Shown here: piece by piece, positions 36,018 through 43,851 of the stretch | Layout of the letters: each line of letters opens with the position of its first letter | Position numbering within the stretch: the stretch's first letter is position 1 | From: an uncultured Spartobacteria bacterium | Lineage (GTDB): Bacteria; Verrucomicrobiota; Verrucomicrobiia; Chthoniobacterales; JAATET01 | Reading direction: 5' to 3' | NCBI GenBank assembly: GCA_938011325.1 | Contig: CALLUD010000006.1 | Location: forward strand, 558,001 to 622,000 | DNA length: 64,000 nucleotides | Position numbers and translations under genes: made by a program | The notes under the pieces: model-generated | What the model saw: the letters and a program-made list of their open reading frames with translations, nothing else | Database searches by the model: none | Told to the model about the DNA's origin: nothing

Positions 36018-36557
36018 TCAAAAAACCAGCCCTTTCGGCGGTCCCAGAATCTCGCGGGCCACCATCGCACTCCGCAACCCCTCCTCGGAACGAAGCAGCG
36101 TCTCGAGATGCGATGCCGCCTCCACCGCGGCCGCTTCCTTTCTGCGCTTCCGCTTTTTCTCGACCGGCTTGGGATTCAACTGGACCGGCACGCTCCTCGG
36201 CTCGATCACAAGGGGCTTCTCAAGACTTTCCGCCACCGCCTCGAGAAAAGTCGGTGGCGGCGCCTCCACCTGCCTTGGTTCGGGCAGCGGCGGAGGGGAA
36301 TTGCGGGGCGTAATGGGCGGAGGTGGCTCCGACTCGGTCGGCAGTCCGAGTGCTTCGAGGAACTCGCGCATTTGCTCCTCCGGATCCGCCGGTCGCACAC
36401 GCGGATCCGGTCGGACTGTCTCGGGATTGGTCGATCTTTCGAGCCGGTCGAGGCGCTCCTGCGTCTTCCGCTGCTCGCGAACCTCGGCGGACTTCTCGAC
36501 GAGCCAGTTGATCAGCGCAATGGCCGCGAAGACGAGAATGCCGATGAGCGTTTCCAT
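36018..36557 (-). CDS. Proline-rich single-span membrane protein downstream of floA
   Basis: The 179-residue protein has an N-terminal membrane helix (residues 3-20, LIGILVFAAIALINWLV), a charged stretch likely to be a coiled coil (KSAEVREQRKTQERLDRLER), and a proline-rich middle (PPPPITPRNSPPPLPEP). A basic helical C-terminus follows (VEKKRKRRKEAAAVEAA). No catalytic motif is visible. It follows floA with only 5 bases between, suggesting joint expression and a role around flotillin-like membrane domains; function is unknown. Confidence 0.65.
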   Translation of the reverse strand: METLIGILVFAAIALINWLVEKSAEVREQRKTQERLDRLERSTNPETVRPDPRVRPADPEEQMREFLEALGLPTESEPPPPITPRNSPPPLPEPRQVEAPPPTFLEAVAESLEKPLVIEPRSVPVQLNPKPVEKKRKRRKEAAAVEAASHLETLLRSEEGLRSAMVAREILGPPKGLVF

Positions 36558-36562
36558 GGGAA

Positions 36563-37579
36563 TCAGCCCTGCTGCGTGGGCTTCTCAGGCTTCGCGATCG
36601 ACTCGCGCATCTGCGTGTCGGACTCGATATTCTTCATGCGCAGGTAATCGAGAACGCCAAGATTTCCGCTGCGGAATGCCTCGGCCATCGCCTCGGGCAC
36701 CTTCGCTTCCGCTTCCACAACCTTCGCCCGCATTTCCTGCACGCGCGCTTTCATTTCCTGCTCGGACGCCACCGCAGCCGCGCGGCGCATCTCCGCCTTC
36801 GCCTGCGCAACAACCTTGTCGGCCTCGGCTTGCTCAGCCTGCAGCTTCGCTCCGACGTTGTCGCCAATATCGACGTCGGCGATATCCACCGACAAAATTT
36901 CAAAAGCGGTCCCGCTATCGAGTCCCTTCTGCAGGACGGTCTTGGAAATTCGGTCGGGATTCTCGAGCACCTCCTTGTAGGACGTCGCGGAACCGATCGA
37001 CGTCACAATGCCTTCGCCCACACGCGCGATGATCGTGTCTTCCGTGGCGCCGCCCACGAACCGGTCGAGGTTCGACCGCACCGTCACCCGGGCGCGCACC
37101 TTCACCCCGATGCCATCCCGCGCCACCGCGTCGATGGTCGTCTTGCCCGAAGCGGGGTTGGGACAATCGATCACCTTCGGATTGATGCTTGTGCGAACCG
37201 CCTCGAGCACGGTCTTGCTGGTGCCTTTGATGGCGAGGTCGATTGCGCAGGCACGGTTGAAATCGAGCGGAATCTGCGCCTTGTCTGCGGCCACGAGTGC
37301 GAGCACGACGTTTGTGATGTTGCCGCCAGCCAGGTAGTGCGCCTCCAGCAGATCCGTATCGATCGGAATGCCCGCCTTCACCGCGGTAATGCGCGTGTCG
37401 ACCACGAGGCCGACCGGCACTTTCCGCAACCGCATGCCGATCAATCGCAGGAATCCAACCGGCGCATCGGCGATCTTCGCGCGGAACCAGATTCCGAAGA
37501 AATTGGCAAACACGATCACCACGACCAGCGCGATGATCAGAATGATTCCGAGAATAATCGTGGGAAGCAGTGGTGTCAT
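36563..37579 (-). CDS. floA: Flotillin-like protein FloA
   Basis: The 338-residue protein has an N-terminal hairpin-like hydrophobic segment (LLPTIILGIILIIALVVVIVFANFFG), a PHB/SPFH core (VPVGLVVDTRITAVKAGIPI, VTVRSNLDRFVGGATEDTIIARVGEGIV) and a long charged coiled-coil (AEQAEADKVVAQAKAEMRRAAAV). This is the FloA/YqfA architecture. Such proteins organise membrane microdomains with NfeD partners. The start ATG 37579 is clear. It follows nfeD by 37 bases and precedes the proline-rich protein by 5. Confidence 0.92.
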   Translation of the reverse strand: MTPLLPTIILGIILIIALVVVIVFANFFGIWFRAKIADAPVGFLRLIGMRLRKVPVGLVVDTRITAVKAGIPIDTDLLEAHYLAGGNITNVVLALVAADKAQIPLDFNRACAIDLAIKGTSKTVLEAVRTSINPKVIDCPNPASGKTTIDAVARDGIGVKVRARVTVRSNLDRFVGGATEDTIIARVGEGIVTSIGSATSYKEVLENPDRISKTVLQKGLDSGTAFEILSVDIADVDIGDNVGAKLQAEQAEADKVVAQAKAEMRRAAAVASEQEMKARVQEMRAKVVEAEAKVPEAMAEAFRSGNLGVLDYLRMKNIESDTQMRESIAKPEKPTQQG

Positions 37580-37616
37580 GGGATTGGTTGGAATCTAAAT
37601 GGTTCGCCGCCGCCTG

Positions 37617-38072
37617 CTAAGCCTTTTTACGCACGACGACGCGATTCCCCTCCACGGCCACGACCAGAATCGCACTTCCCGCCTCGATAAAGTCGCTTTC
37701 CGACACCACATCCACGCGCCGGCCATCGATCTTCGCCGTGCCGGCGGGTCGCAACATCGTCAATGCCACGCCCTCCCGCGCCAGCAGGGACGGACTCGGA
37801 CGCTCTCCCGCAATCGCTTTCGAGAGGATGAATTGCCGTCCGACCGGAAGCCTCGGGAACCAGGCCATCCACCCGGCAAATCCCAGCCCCGCCACGGCAA
37901 GCACGCCAACGAAAAAAATCGTCCCCGTTACGAACCCGAAATTCACATAGCCCAGCGCGACCGCACTCAGCAGCAGCAATCCACCCACGATGCCGAGAAT
38001 GCCGCCGGGCAAAAACACCTCCGCCAGCAACAGCGCCAATCCCGCGCCCGCCAGCAGAAGAATCGTCGTCAT
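37617..38072 (-). CDS. nfeD: NfeD-like protein (short form)
   Basis: The 151-residue protein has three to four membrane helices (LLLAGAGLALLLAEVFLPGG, LGIVGGLLLLSAVALGY, GFVTGTIFFVGVLAVAGLGFAG) and a C-terminal OB-like domain (REGVALTMLRPAGTAKIDGRRVDVVSESDFIEAGSAILVV). This matches short NfeD proteins, partners of flotillins, without the protease domain of long NfeD. ATG 38072 lies 10 bases after the preceding gene's stop. Confidence 0.85.
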   Translation of the reverse strand: MTTILLLAGAGLALLLAEVFLPGGILGIVGGLLLLSAVALGYVNFGFVTGTIFFVGVLAVAGLGFAGWMAWFPRLPVGRQFILSKAIAGERPSPSLLAREGVALTMLRPAGTAKIDGRRVDVVSESDFIEAGSAILVVAVEGNRVVVRKKA

Positions 38073-38082
38073 GCGCGGACGG

Positions 38083-38850
38083 CTATTCCCCCGACTCCTC
38101 GTCGAGACCGTCGTCCACCGTGCGCTCGCCGGTCAATACCTCCTGCACGGTGCCCGCAGTCCTGAGCGTCACACGTTTGACGGTGTTGCCGATGTTTTTC
38201 CCGGTTCGCTCGATGACGCCGAACACACCGCCAAAGTGCGTCTCCACTCCATCGTCGTCATCCGCAGAATCCGAAGACGCCCGGGGGCCGGCCGCCGCCA
38301 CCGAGTCCACCCGCGCATCCGGGTCAACCTGGAAGGCACGCAGCACCTTTCCGTCCTCGGCGGAAACCTGGATGCTGCCGACGGGTGCGCCCATGTAGTC
38401 GAAGAGGCGCAACACCCAGAGTGGCGCTCCGGTGCTGTCGTTTGTGCGCAGGGTATAATCGACCGAATCGAAGCCCACCTTGGCTTTCACCGACTGCTCG
38501 TTGGCAATCTTGAACGCGCCATCGGAATCAAGATTCAGCCGGGAGAAATTCAACGACGGCAGCGTGGCATGACCGGCGTAGCCGCGCACCGGCGTGCGCT
38601 CGGAGACGATTTTCCCGTTTGCCACGACAAACTCCCGGATGCCGCCGCGAGCCGTCGAATCATTCATCAGAATCGTCCAGGACTGCGGTTGCGGCTGCCC
38701 GCTCTCGCCGCGCACTTCGATCAGCTGATTGAGCACCGAATCGCCGCGGGACCCGCGAATGACTTGAAGCGCCTCGTAGGCAGTCGCTCCAAGACCGGTG
38801 GTCATGCTCAGCACGCCAAGCAGGAGAATGGAGGAAAGCGTCTTCAACAC
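38083..38850 (-). CDS. Hypothetical exported protein at the head of the nfeD-floA operon
   Basis: The 255-residue protein has a signal peptide (LKTLSSILLLGVLSMTTGLGATA) and a soluble body with a strand-rich central region (VDYTLRTNDSTGAPLWVLRLFDYMGAPVGSIQVSAEDGKV) reminiscent of small PepSY-like folds. An acidic linker and a basic helix follow (NTVKRVTLRTAGTVQEVL). I cannot name the family. GTG 38850 is preferred because it begins the signal peptide; ATG 38805 would remove it. It lies 10 bases upstream of nfeD on the same strand. Confidence 0.55.
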   Translation of the reverse strand: MLKTLSSILLLGVLSMTTGLGATAYEALQVIRGSRGDSVLNQLIEVRGESGQPQPQSWTILMNDSTARGGIREFVVANGKIVSERTPVRGYAGHATLPSLNFSRLNLDSDGAFKIANEQSVKAKVGFDSVDYTLRTNDSTGAPLWVLRLFDYMGAPVGSIQVSAEDGKVLRAFQVDPDARVDSVAAAGPRASSDSADDDDGVETHFGGVFGVIERTGKNIGNTVKRVTLRTAGTVQEVLTGERTVDDGLDEESGE

Positions 38851-38931
38851 GGGAAACTCTGGCGCACCACTCCGGGATTTCCAGCGAATTTTACGACTCG
38901 ATTTTGCAGGCAGGCTGGGGAAACTGGTGTC

Positions 38932-40209
38932 GTGCCTGAGGACACCGCCACGCTCCGTAAATCCCTCGAAATTTATCGCGGCCTCGTCGAAGTCTCGGGC
39001 CTCATCAATTCCATCACCGACTATGGCGAGCTGCTGCGCGCCATTCTCGACGTGGCCCGGCGCGTCATGGAAGCGGAGGCCGCATCGCTGTTCCTCACGG
39101 ACCATACCCAGTCGCATCTCGACCTTGCCATCGCGTCGTATGCGGATGGCGAGTTTGTGCAGCCAAAGATCCGCGTGGAATCCGGCCAGGGCATCGCCGG
39201 GTGGGTGCTTGAACACGGGCGCAGCCTGCTGATTCCCGACGCCTATGCCGACCCGCGCTTCTTCCGCGGCGCGGACCAGACATCGGGCTTTCGCACGCGA
39301 TCGATTCTCTGTGCACCGTTGAAGCGCGATCAAAAGATTATCGGCGTCCTGCAGGTGCTGAACCCTCGCGGCAAGGATGCCTTCGATGAAACGGATCTGG
39401 ACGGCTTCGAGGCCTATTCCACGCTCACGGCGACCGCCATCGAGAAACTCCGCGCCATCGAGCGCATTCGCGAACAGGAGCGCGTGCAGCGAGACGTGTC
39501 CATCGCGTCGGAAATCCAGCAGGAGCTGCTTTCCCGGGCCGTTCCCTGCGACATTCCGGGAGTCGTTTTCGCGAGCTACAACAAGGCCGCCACCGAGGTC
39601 GGCGGAGACTTCTTCTTCGTTTTCCCGCGCAATCCCTACGAGATTTACTTCGCGATCGGGGACGTTTCGGGAAAGGGCATTCCGGCCTCCCTCCTCATGG
39701 CGCAGACGCTCAGCGCGATGCAGTTTGTCTTCGCCTCGACGACGAGCCCCTCCAATGCCCTCGGCCAGCTCAACGCCACGCTGCATCACCACATCGTGCG
39801 CGGGATGTTCGTCACCACGCTCGTTGGCCGGATGACCCCCGAGACGCGGCGCGTGGAAATTGCCAGCGCCGGACATTGCCGCCCGTGGATCATCCGCACG
39901 GATGGCGAGCCGATGGAAATTCAGACCGAAGGTGCGCTGCCCCTCGGCGTGCTTCCCGACACCACCTACCGCCAGGGCAAGATCGAGCTTTCGCCGGGCG
40001 ACTACATCCTCACCTTCACCGACGGGCTCTCCGAGTCCCGCAGCCCGAGCACCGACAAGTTTTTTGACGAAGATCTGAAATCCCGGCTAAACCGGAAATT
40101 TGCGTCCGCGGGCGAGGTCGTCGATCATCTGGTCTCGACGGAGGCCGCTCATCGCGAAAACACACCCGCTCGCGACGATCTGACCCTTCTTGTCGGAGGA
40201 TTTCGATGA
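38932..40209 (+). CDS. GAF-SpoIIE/RsbU-like protein phosphatase
   Basis: The 425-residue protein has a GAF domain (about residues 20-185, with RRVMEAEAASLFLTD, GQGIAGWVLEHG and SILCAPL) and a linker helix. A PP2C-type SpoIIE phosphatase domain follows (residues 200-425), with the metal-binding segments EVGGDFFF, GDVSGKGIPASLLMA, FTDGLSESR and RDDLTLL. Such proteins dephosphorylate anti-sigma factor antagonists. GTG 38932 is the likely start. The stop overlaps the next gene, an RsbW-like kinase, in an ATGA. The anti-anti-sigma protein itself is not adjacent. Confidence 0.85.
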   Translation: MPEDTATLRKSLEIYRGLVEVSGLINSITDYGELLRAILDVARRVMEAEAASLFLTDHTQSHLDLAIASYADGEFVQPKIRVESGQGIAGWVLEHGRSLLIPDAYADPRFFRGADQTSGFRTRSILCAPLKRDQKIIGVLQVLNPRGKDAFDETDLDGFEAYSTLTATAIEKLRAIERIREQERVQRDVSIASEIQQELLSRAVPCDIPGVVFASYNKAATEVGGDFFFVFPRNPYEIYFAIGDVSGKGIPASLLMAQTLSAMQFVFASTTSPSNALGQLNATLHHHIVRGMFVTTLVGRMTPETRRVEIASAGHCRPWIIRTDGEPMEIQTEGALPLGVLPDTTYRQGKIELSPGDYILTFTDGLSESRSPSTDKFFDEDLKSRLNRKFASAGEVVDHLVSTEAAHRENTPARDDLTLLVGGFR

Positions 40210-40628
40210 AGCTGAAGTTTACGGCCGACCCTCACGAGCTTGCCGCGATGCGCGCCGCTGCTCGCGGATATCTGCTGGAATCAGGCATCCCCGAAATGGA
40301 CGTGGAACTCATGGTTCTCGCCCTCGACGAGGCCTGCACAAACATCATCCGTTACGCATACGGCGGATGCTCCCAGCATCCCATCCGGCTTCACATCCAG
40401 CGAATGCGCGGCTCGGTTCGCTGCACGCTTCGCGACTACGGAAATCCCTGCGACCCGTCGAAAATCCACGGTCGCGACCTCACGGACTTTCGCCCCGGCG
40501 GTCTCGGCGTGCGCATCATGCACGCCGCCTTCGACACGGTGGATTTCCAGCCAATGCCCCGCGGCACGCGACTGACGCTCACCCGTTCGTTGCGCGGGCA
40601 CTCAAGACCCGTCTCGGCCGCCACCTAG
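40206..40628 (+). CDS. RsbW-like serine/threonine kinase (anti-sigma factor type)
   Basis: The 140-residue protein is a HATPase_c_2 domain: N-box LALDEACTNIIRYAY, G1 box DYGNPCDP and G2 RPGGLGVRIM. RsbW-type proteins bind a sigma factor or antagonist and phosphorylate the antagonist. With the upstream GAF-SpoIIE phosphatase it makes a two-piece partner-switching pair, co-translated through an ATGA overlap. No sigma factor is nearby, so the output is unknown. Confidence 0.85.
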   Translation: MKLKFTADPHELAAMRAAARGYLLESGIPEMDVELMVLALDEACTNIIRYAYGGCSQHPIRLHIQRMRGSVRCTLRDYGNPCDPSKIHGRDLTDFRPGGLGVRIMHAAFDTVDFQPMPRGTRLTLTRSLRGHSRPVSAAT

Positions 40629-40632
40629 CCTT

Positions 40633-40791
40633 TCACGCCGCCGCAAGACGCTCACGCAGCCGCCGCAGCCGCACCAGCGTGCGCTCTTCATTGCGGCTGA
40701 GCATGCGCCCGGAGAGCGGCAACTCGAGCTGCTGAACGACCTGCGGATGATTCTGGCGAAGGGATTTCAGGAGGAGGTTGATCGCTTTCAT
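40633..40791 (-). CDS. Possible very small protein antisense to the WYL leader
   Basis: A 52-codon frame starts at ATG 40791 and reads MKAINLLLKSLRQNHPQVV, then QLELPLSGRMLSRNEERTLVRLRRLRERLAAA. It has a hydrophobic start and a basic amphipathic end, and its composition looks like coding sequence. It is divergent from the WYL regulator. No ribosome site is obvious, so it may be noise. Confidence 0.35.
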   Translation of the reverse strand: MKAINLLLKSLRQNHPQVVQQLELPLSGRMLSRNEERTLVRLRRLRERLAAA

Positions 40792-40819
40792 TCTGCGATT
40801 GACTCTAGCGGCTGGCATT

Positions 40820-40834
40820 GGACACTTGCTGTCC
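40820..40834. promoter_or_regulatory. Small palindrome at the WYL start
   Basis: GGACA (40820-40824) and TGTCC (40830-40834) flank 5 bases and end 1 base before the WYL ATG at 40836. The position could suit an autoregulatory site; only symmetry supports it. Confidence 0.25.
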
Positions 40835-40835
40835 G

Positions 40836-41849
40836 ATGCCGGAAATTTCCAAAAAAAACTCCTCCCCCCAGCAGGCACGGCTTTCCCGCCCTCCTCTTGC
40901 GCGAATGCTGGCGATTCACAGTCAGCTCACGGAGCGCCGTTTTCCCAACTGCTTCAAGCTCGCCCGCGAATACGAGGTCGCGACGAAGACAATTCACCGC
41001 GACATCGAATTCATGCGCGACCAGCTCGGGCTCCCCATCGAGTATGATCGCGCGGCGCACGGGTATTTCTACTCGGAGCCGGTCACGAATTTCCCGACGG
41101 TGCAGGTGAGCCACGGCGAGCTGGTCGCTCTGCTCGTGGCGCAAAAGGCCGTCGAGCAGTATCGCGGGACGACCTTCGAGCGCCCGCTGCAATCGGCATT
41201 TTCAAAGCTTGCCGCCGGCCTCGAAGGCGAAAGCGGCATCGCGCTCCACGAGCTCACGGAGGCGATTTCCTTTCGTCCGCAAGGCGCGCCCGCGAGCGAG
41301 CTGGATTCGTTTCAGACGCTCGCGCAGGCGACGTTGAAGCGGCGCGAGATTCGATTTCTCTACCATTCGTTGAAGCGGCGAAAGGCGGAACAGCGGACTG
41401 TTCGTCCATATCACCTCGGCTGCGTTGCCAATCAGTGGTATCTCATCGGCCACGACGTGGATCGCGACGCGATCCGGACCTTTGCCCTTGTCCGGCTTTC
41501 GGATCCCGAGGAAACGGGAGCTACTTTTCAGCGGCCCAAGGATTTTTCCGTTTCCGAAATGTTTTCGGGAAGTTTCTCGGCATTTCAAAGTGGCCGCATC
41601 GAACGCGTGGTGCTGGAGCTCGACGCCTTTGCCGCACGACTGGCCGCGGAACGCAAATGGCACCCGACGCAAACGCTGACACCGAAGAAAGGCGGCGGCG
41701 CGCAGCTGACGCTGGAGGTGAGCATCGCACCCGACCTGGAGAACTGGATCCTGGGCTGGGGGGAGCACGCGGAAGTCATCCGACCGGCGTCTCTTCGAGA
41801 GCGAATCGCCGCGACGGTCAAGGCGATGGCCAGACGATACCGGAAGTGA
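40836..41849 (+). CDS. WYL-domain transcriptional regulator
   Basis: The 337-residue protein starts with a DeoR/HTH_11-like winged helix (LARMLAIHSQLTERRFPNCFKLAREYEVATKTIHRDIEFMRD). It continues into a WYL domain (REIRFLYHSLKRRKAEQRTVRPYHLGCVANQWYLIGHD) and ends in a WCX-type extension. WYL domains bind ligands or nucleic acids. An earlier TTG at 40818 is weaker than ATG 40836. The target genes are unknown; it precedes mscL by 23 bases. Confidence 0.85.
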   Translation: MPEISKKNSSPQQARLSRPPLARMLAIHSQLTERRFPNCFKLAREYEVATKTIHRDIEFMRDQLGLPIEYDRAAHGYFYSEPVTNFPTVQVSHGELVALLVAQKAVEQYRGTTFERPLQSAFSKLAAGLEGESGIALHELTEAISFRPQGAPASELDSFQTLAQATLKRREIRFLYHSLKRRKAEQRTVRPYHLGCVANQWYLIGHDVDRDAIRTFALVRLSDPEETGATFQRPKDFSVSEMFSGSFSAFQSGRIERVVLELDAFAARLAAERKWHPTQTLTPKKGGGAQLTLEVSIAPDLENWILGWGEHAEVIRPASLRERIAATVKAMARRYRK

Positions 41850-41861
41850 TACGCTCGCGTC

Positions 41862-41869
41862 GGAGGTGA
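41862..41869 (+). promoter_or_regulatory. Strong ribosome-binding site for mscL
   Basis: GGAGGTGA lies 3 bases before the ATG at 41873. It is one of the few near-perfect Shine-Dalgarno sequences in the window. Confidence 0.8.
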
Positions 41870-41872
41870 ACC

Positions 41873-42295
41873 ATGAGTCTTGGAAAAGAATTTAAGGAAT
41901 TTATCGCGCGGGGGAATGTCATTGATCTCGCGGTGGGCGTCATCATTGGCGGCGCGTTCGGAAAAATTGTCTCGTCGCTCGTCGAAGGCGTCATCATGCC
42001 GCCCATCGGTATGATCACCAGCGGCATCAAGTTTTCCGATCTCTTCGTGTCGCTCAACGGGAAGTCGTATTCCACCCTCGCGGCAGCGCGCGAAGCCGCG
42101 GCGCCTGTCATCGCCTACGGCGAGTTCATCGAATCGGTCATCACGTTCCTCATTGTTGCCGCGTGCGTCTTCGCCCTCGTGAAGGTCATCAATCGCATCA
42201 AGCGCGAGGAGGCAACCCAGTCCGCTCCGCCGCCCCCGCCTCCCGCCGAGGTCAAGCTGCTTGAGGAGATCCGCGATCTATTGAAGTCCAAATAA
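41873..42295 (+). CDS. mscL: Large-conductance mechanosensitive channel MscL
   Basis: The 140-residue protein has the MscL N-terminus (EFKEFIARGNVIDLAVGVIIGGAFGKIVSSL), a periplasmic loop, the second transmembrane helix (FLIVAACVFALVKVINRI) and a basic C-terminal helix after a proline stretch. MscL opens under membrane tension to relieve osmotic shock. The start is supported by a near-perfect ribosome site. Confidence 0.95.
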   Translation: MSLGKEFKEFIARGNVIDLAVGVIIGGAFGKIVSSLVEGVIMPPIGMITSGIKFSDLFVSLNGKSYSTLAAAREAAAPVIAYGEFIESVITFLIVAACVFALVKVINRIKREEATQSAPPPPPPAEVKLLEEIRDLLKSK

Positions 42296-42297
42296 AA

Positions 42298-42329
42298 AAA
42301 CGCCGCTCCGGAAATCCGAAGCGGCGTTT
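42298..42329 (-). terminator. Terminator shared by mscL and the outer-membrane protein gene
   Basis: AAACGCCGCT and AGCGGCGTTT pair, with an inner CGG/CCG and AAAT loop after a C-A mismatch. On the minus strand the stem is followed by a run of Ts (42293-42300 complement), giving a standard terminator for the convergent outer-membrane gene; on the plus strand the run is only TTT. Confidence 0.88.
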
Positions 42330-42351
42330 GGGTTAAGGATTTGGATTTCTT

Positions 42352-42885
42352 TTAGAACGCGATACGGAGACCGCTGCGGAAGTTGCCGACGTTGTCGACA
42401 CCGCCGTAGAAGAAGCGGCCGTCCGCGAAGAGACCGACGTTCGGGGTGAAGCGATACTCGAGACCGCCACCGACGTTGCCGTATCCGGTGCCGTAGCCAT
42501 CCCAAGTGCCACCACCGCCGACCATCGCGTAAGGCGCGAGGTTCAGCGAGCAGATCGGGTAGCGGACGAAGAAGTTGCCGCCGATCGGGAGATGCTGGGC
42601 GACACCATTGTTGTCATACCAGGCACCCTCGTAGCCGATACCGAAATACTTCGCGAAGAAGAAGTTCAGACCGAAACCACCACCGGAACCGGTGCTGAAG
42701 TAGGTGCCGCGCCCACCGTAAAAGCCGGTGTAGAACGCGTCGATCTGGAACTCCGTGTTGCGGAAGTAGCAATCCTCGGGTTCGACAATAACCTTTTCCT
42801 TAAAGGACTTTACGTCGGTGCCGGCAAACGCCGAACCGACCGCGGTGATCACACCGAGTAACAGAGAAAGGGAGAGTTTTTTCAT
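42352..42885 (-). CDS. Outer-membrane beta-barrel protein
   Basis: The 177-residue protein has a signal peptide (MKKLSLSLLLGVITAVGSAFA) and glycine- and tyrosine-rich alternating strands (YTGFYGGRGTYFS, FGLNFFFAKYFGIGYEGAWYD, GNVGGGLEYRFTPNVGLFADGRFFY), ending in the terminal phenylalanine (RIAF) needed for barrel insertion. It probably forms an eight-stranded OmpA/OmpW-like barrel. Its role is unknown. The start is ATG 42885. Confidence 0.78.
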   Translation of the reverse strand: MKKLSLSLLLGVITAVGSAFAGTDVKSFKEKVIVEPEDCYFRNTEFQIDAFYTGFYGGRGTYFSTGSGGGFGLNFFFAKYFGIGYEGAWYDNNGVAQHLPIGGNFFVRYPICSLNLAPYAMVGGGGTWDGYGTGYGNVGGGLEYRFTPNVGLFADGRFFYGGVDNVGNFRSGLRIAF

Positions 42886-42963
42886 GAGTGTGTTGTTAAC
42901 TGACGATCAAAGCCTTAGACAGATCGTGCGGGAACGTCAAGGCAATCACGTGAAAAGAGGAGA

Positions 42964-42981
42964 ATCAGGGTAAAACCTGAT
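42964..42981 (-). terminator. Small hairpin beyond the pseudogene
   Basis: ATCAGG (42964-42969) and CCTGAT (42976-42981) form a 6-pair stem around GTAAAA, 13 bases downstream of the pseudogene stop on the minus strand. A pyrimidine-rich run follows on that strand. It may be the relic of a terminator. Confidence 0.4.
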
Positions 42982-42993
42982 AGTGAGAACACT

Positions 42994-43744
42994 CTAGTTC
43001 GGAGCGTGACCGGTCTGCCCGCTGTCGTCCTTGAACGGGGCCCCGACGCGGCGCGCGAGGAGCGACTCCCGCGCCTCCGGGTGCTCAACCACCTGTTTCA
43101 TGACCCCCGGATTGTTGGATTCGAGTGGATGAAATGCTTCTCCGCATCCCTCAATGCAAACAGATAGTATTTGTATTCATCACCGCCGACGTTCGTGTAG
43201 TCGCGAGCGGCATCGCAGATCATCAACACGATGTCGAAGAAAATGCTCCCGACGCGCTCCACTGGCGGCGGGGATCGGAATCGTCTGCGACGCGTAAACC
43301 TTCAACACTTCCTTGTTGTGCACATACTCCCCGGGTGTTCTGCGCGATGATAACGAGCGTCGCCTCGCAGGCGGGAAAATCGTCCATCCCCCGCACGGCG
43401 GAAATGACCACGGATGACTCGAGGTTGACGCCCCGCTTATGCCGCGACCTCTCGTGGTTCGGCGGCGCGGGGCAATCTTCAACTGAATGTCCATCGCCGG
43501 ATACGGTGCGTAACATCCGCCCTGTTTGCGAATTCGATGGCAGCCGCTGGGATTCTCCGGCGAGATCGGAGAGTTTGACCGAGCCCTTCCGGCCATTCAT
43601 CGAAAATTCCACATTCGTGGCGCCGACCTTGAGAATGTCCACCACCGCCATCCACCCCTGATTATCGGTCAGCTCGATCCCCGCGCAGACAACGGCACTG
43701 TGAAGCCCAGGATGCAGCCACGCAGCCGTCCCATCACAGAGCAT
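42994..43744 (-). pseudogene. Frameshifted pseudogene of an exported or SHD1-like protein
   Basis: No single frame covers this stretch, but protein-like segments follow each other in changing frames on the minus strand. ATG 43744 opens MLCDGTAAWLHPGLH, then NQGWMAVVDILKVGATNVEF and NGRKGSVKLSDLAGES. Next come ESSVVISAVRGMDDFPACEA, then in another frame GEYVHNKEVLKVYASQTIPIP, then in a third SIFFDIVLMICDAARDYTNV followed by GGDEYKYYLFALRDAEKHF. In yet another frame comes ESNNPGVMKQVVEHPEARES, ending at TAG 42996. The WMAVVDILKV...VKLSDL part resembles SHD1-like domains. At least three clear frame changes mean it is no longer functional, or that the assembly has local errors. Function unknown. 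Confidence 0.6.
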
Positions 43745-43800
43745 GATCCCTTCTTTTTCGACGGCGCCTTGTCAACCCAACGTCCTGCCGCGGGGCACAA

Positions 43801-43832
43801 AAAAGGCGACCCGGGATCCCGGATCGCCTTTT
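43801..43832. terminator. Bidirectional terminator before ilvC
   Basis: AAAAGGCGA and TCGCCTTTT arms with a central CCGGGATCCCGG palindrome pair over nearly the whole length with one mismatch. T-runs lie on both sides (TTTT on the plus strand, TTTTTT on the minus strand). It ends ilvC transcription. Confidence 0.85.
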
Positions 43833-43851
43833 CGTCAAAGATGACTGGCCG

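Noticed and set aside
38083..39876. Minus-strand frame extending from the hypothetical exported gene through the SpoIIE-type gene
   Set aside because: Only the part up to 38850 reads like a protein with a signal peptide; beyond it the GAF-SpoIIE gene on the plus strand explains the sequence.
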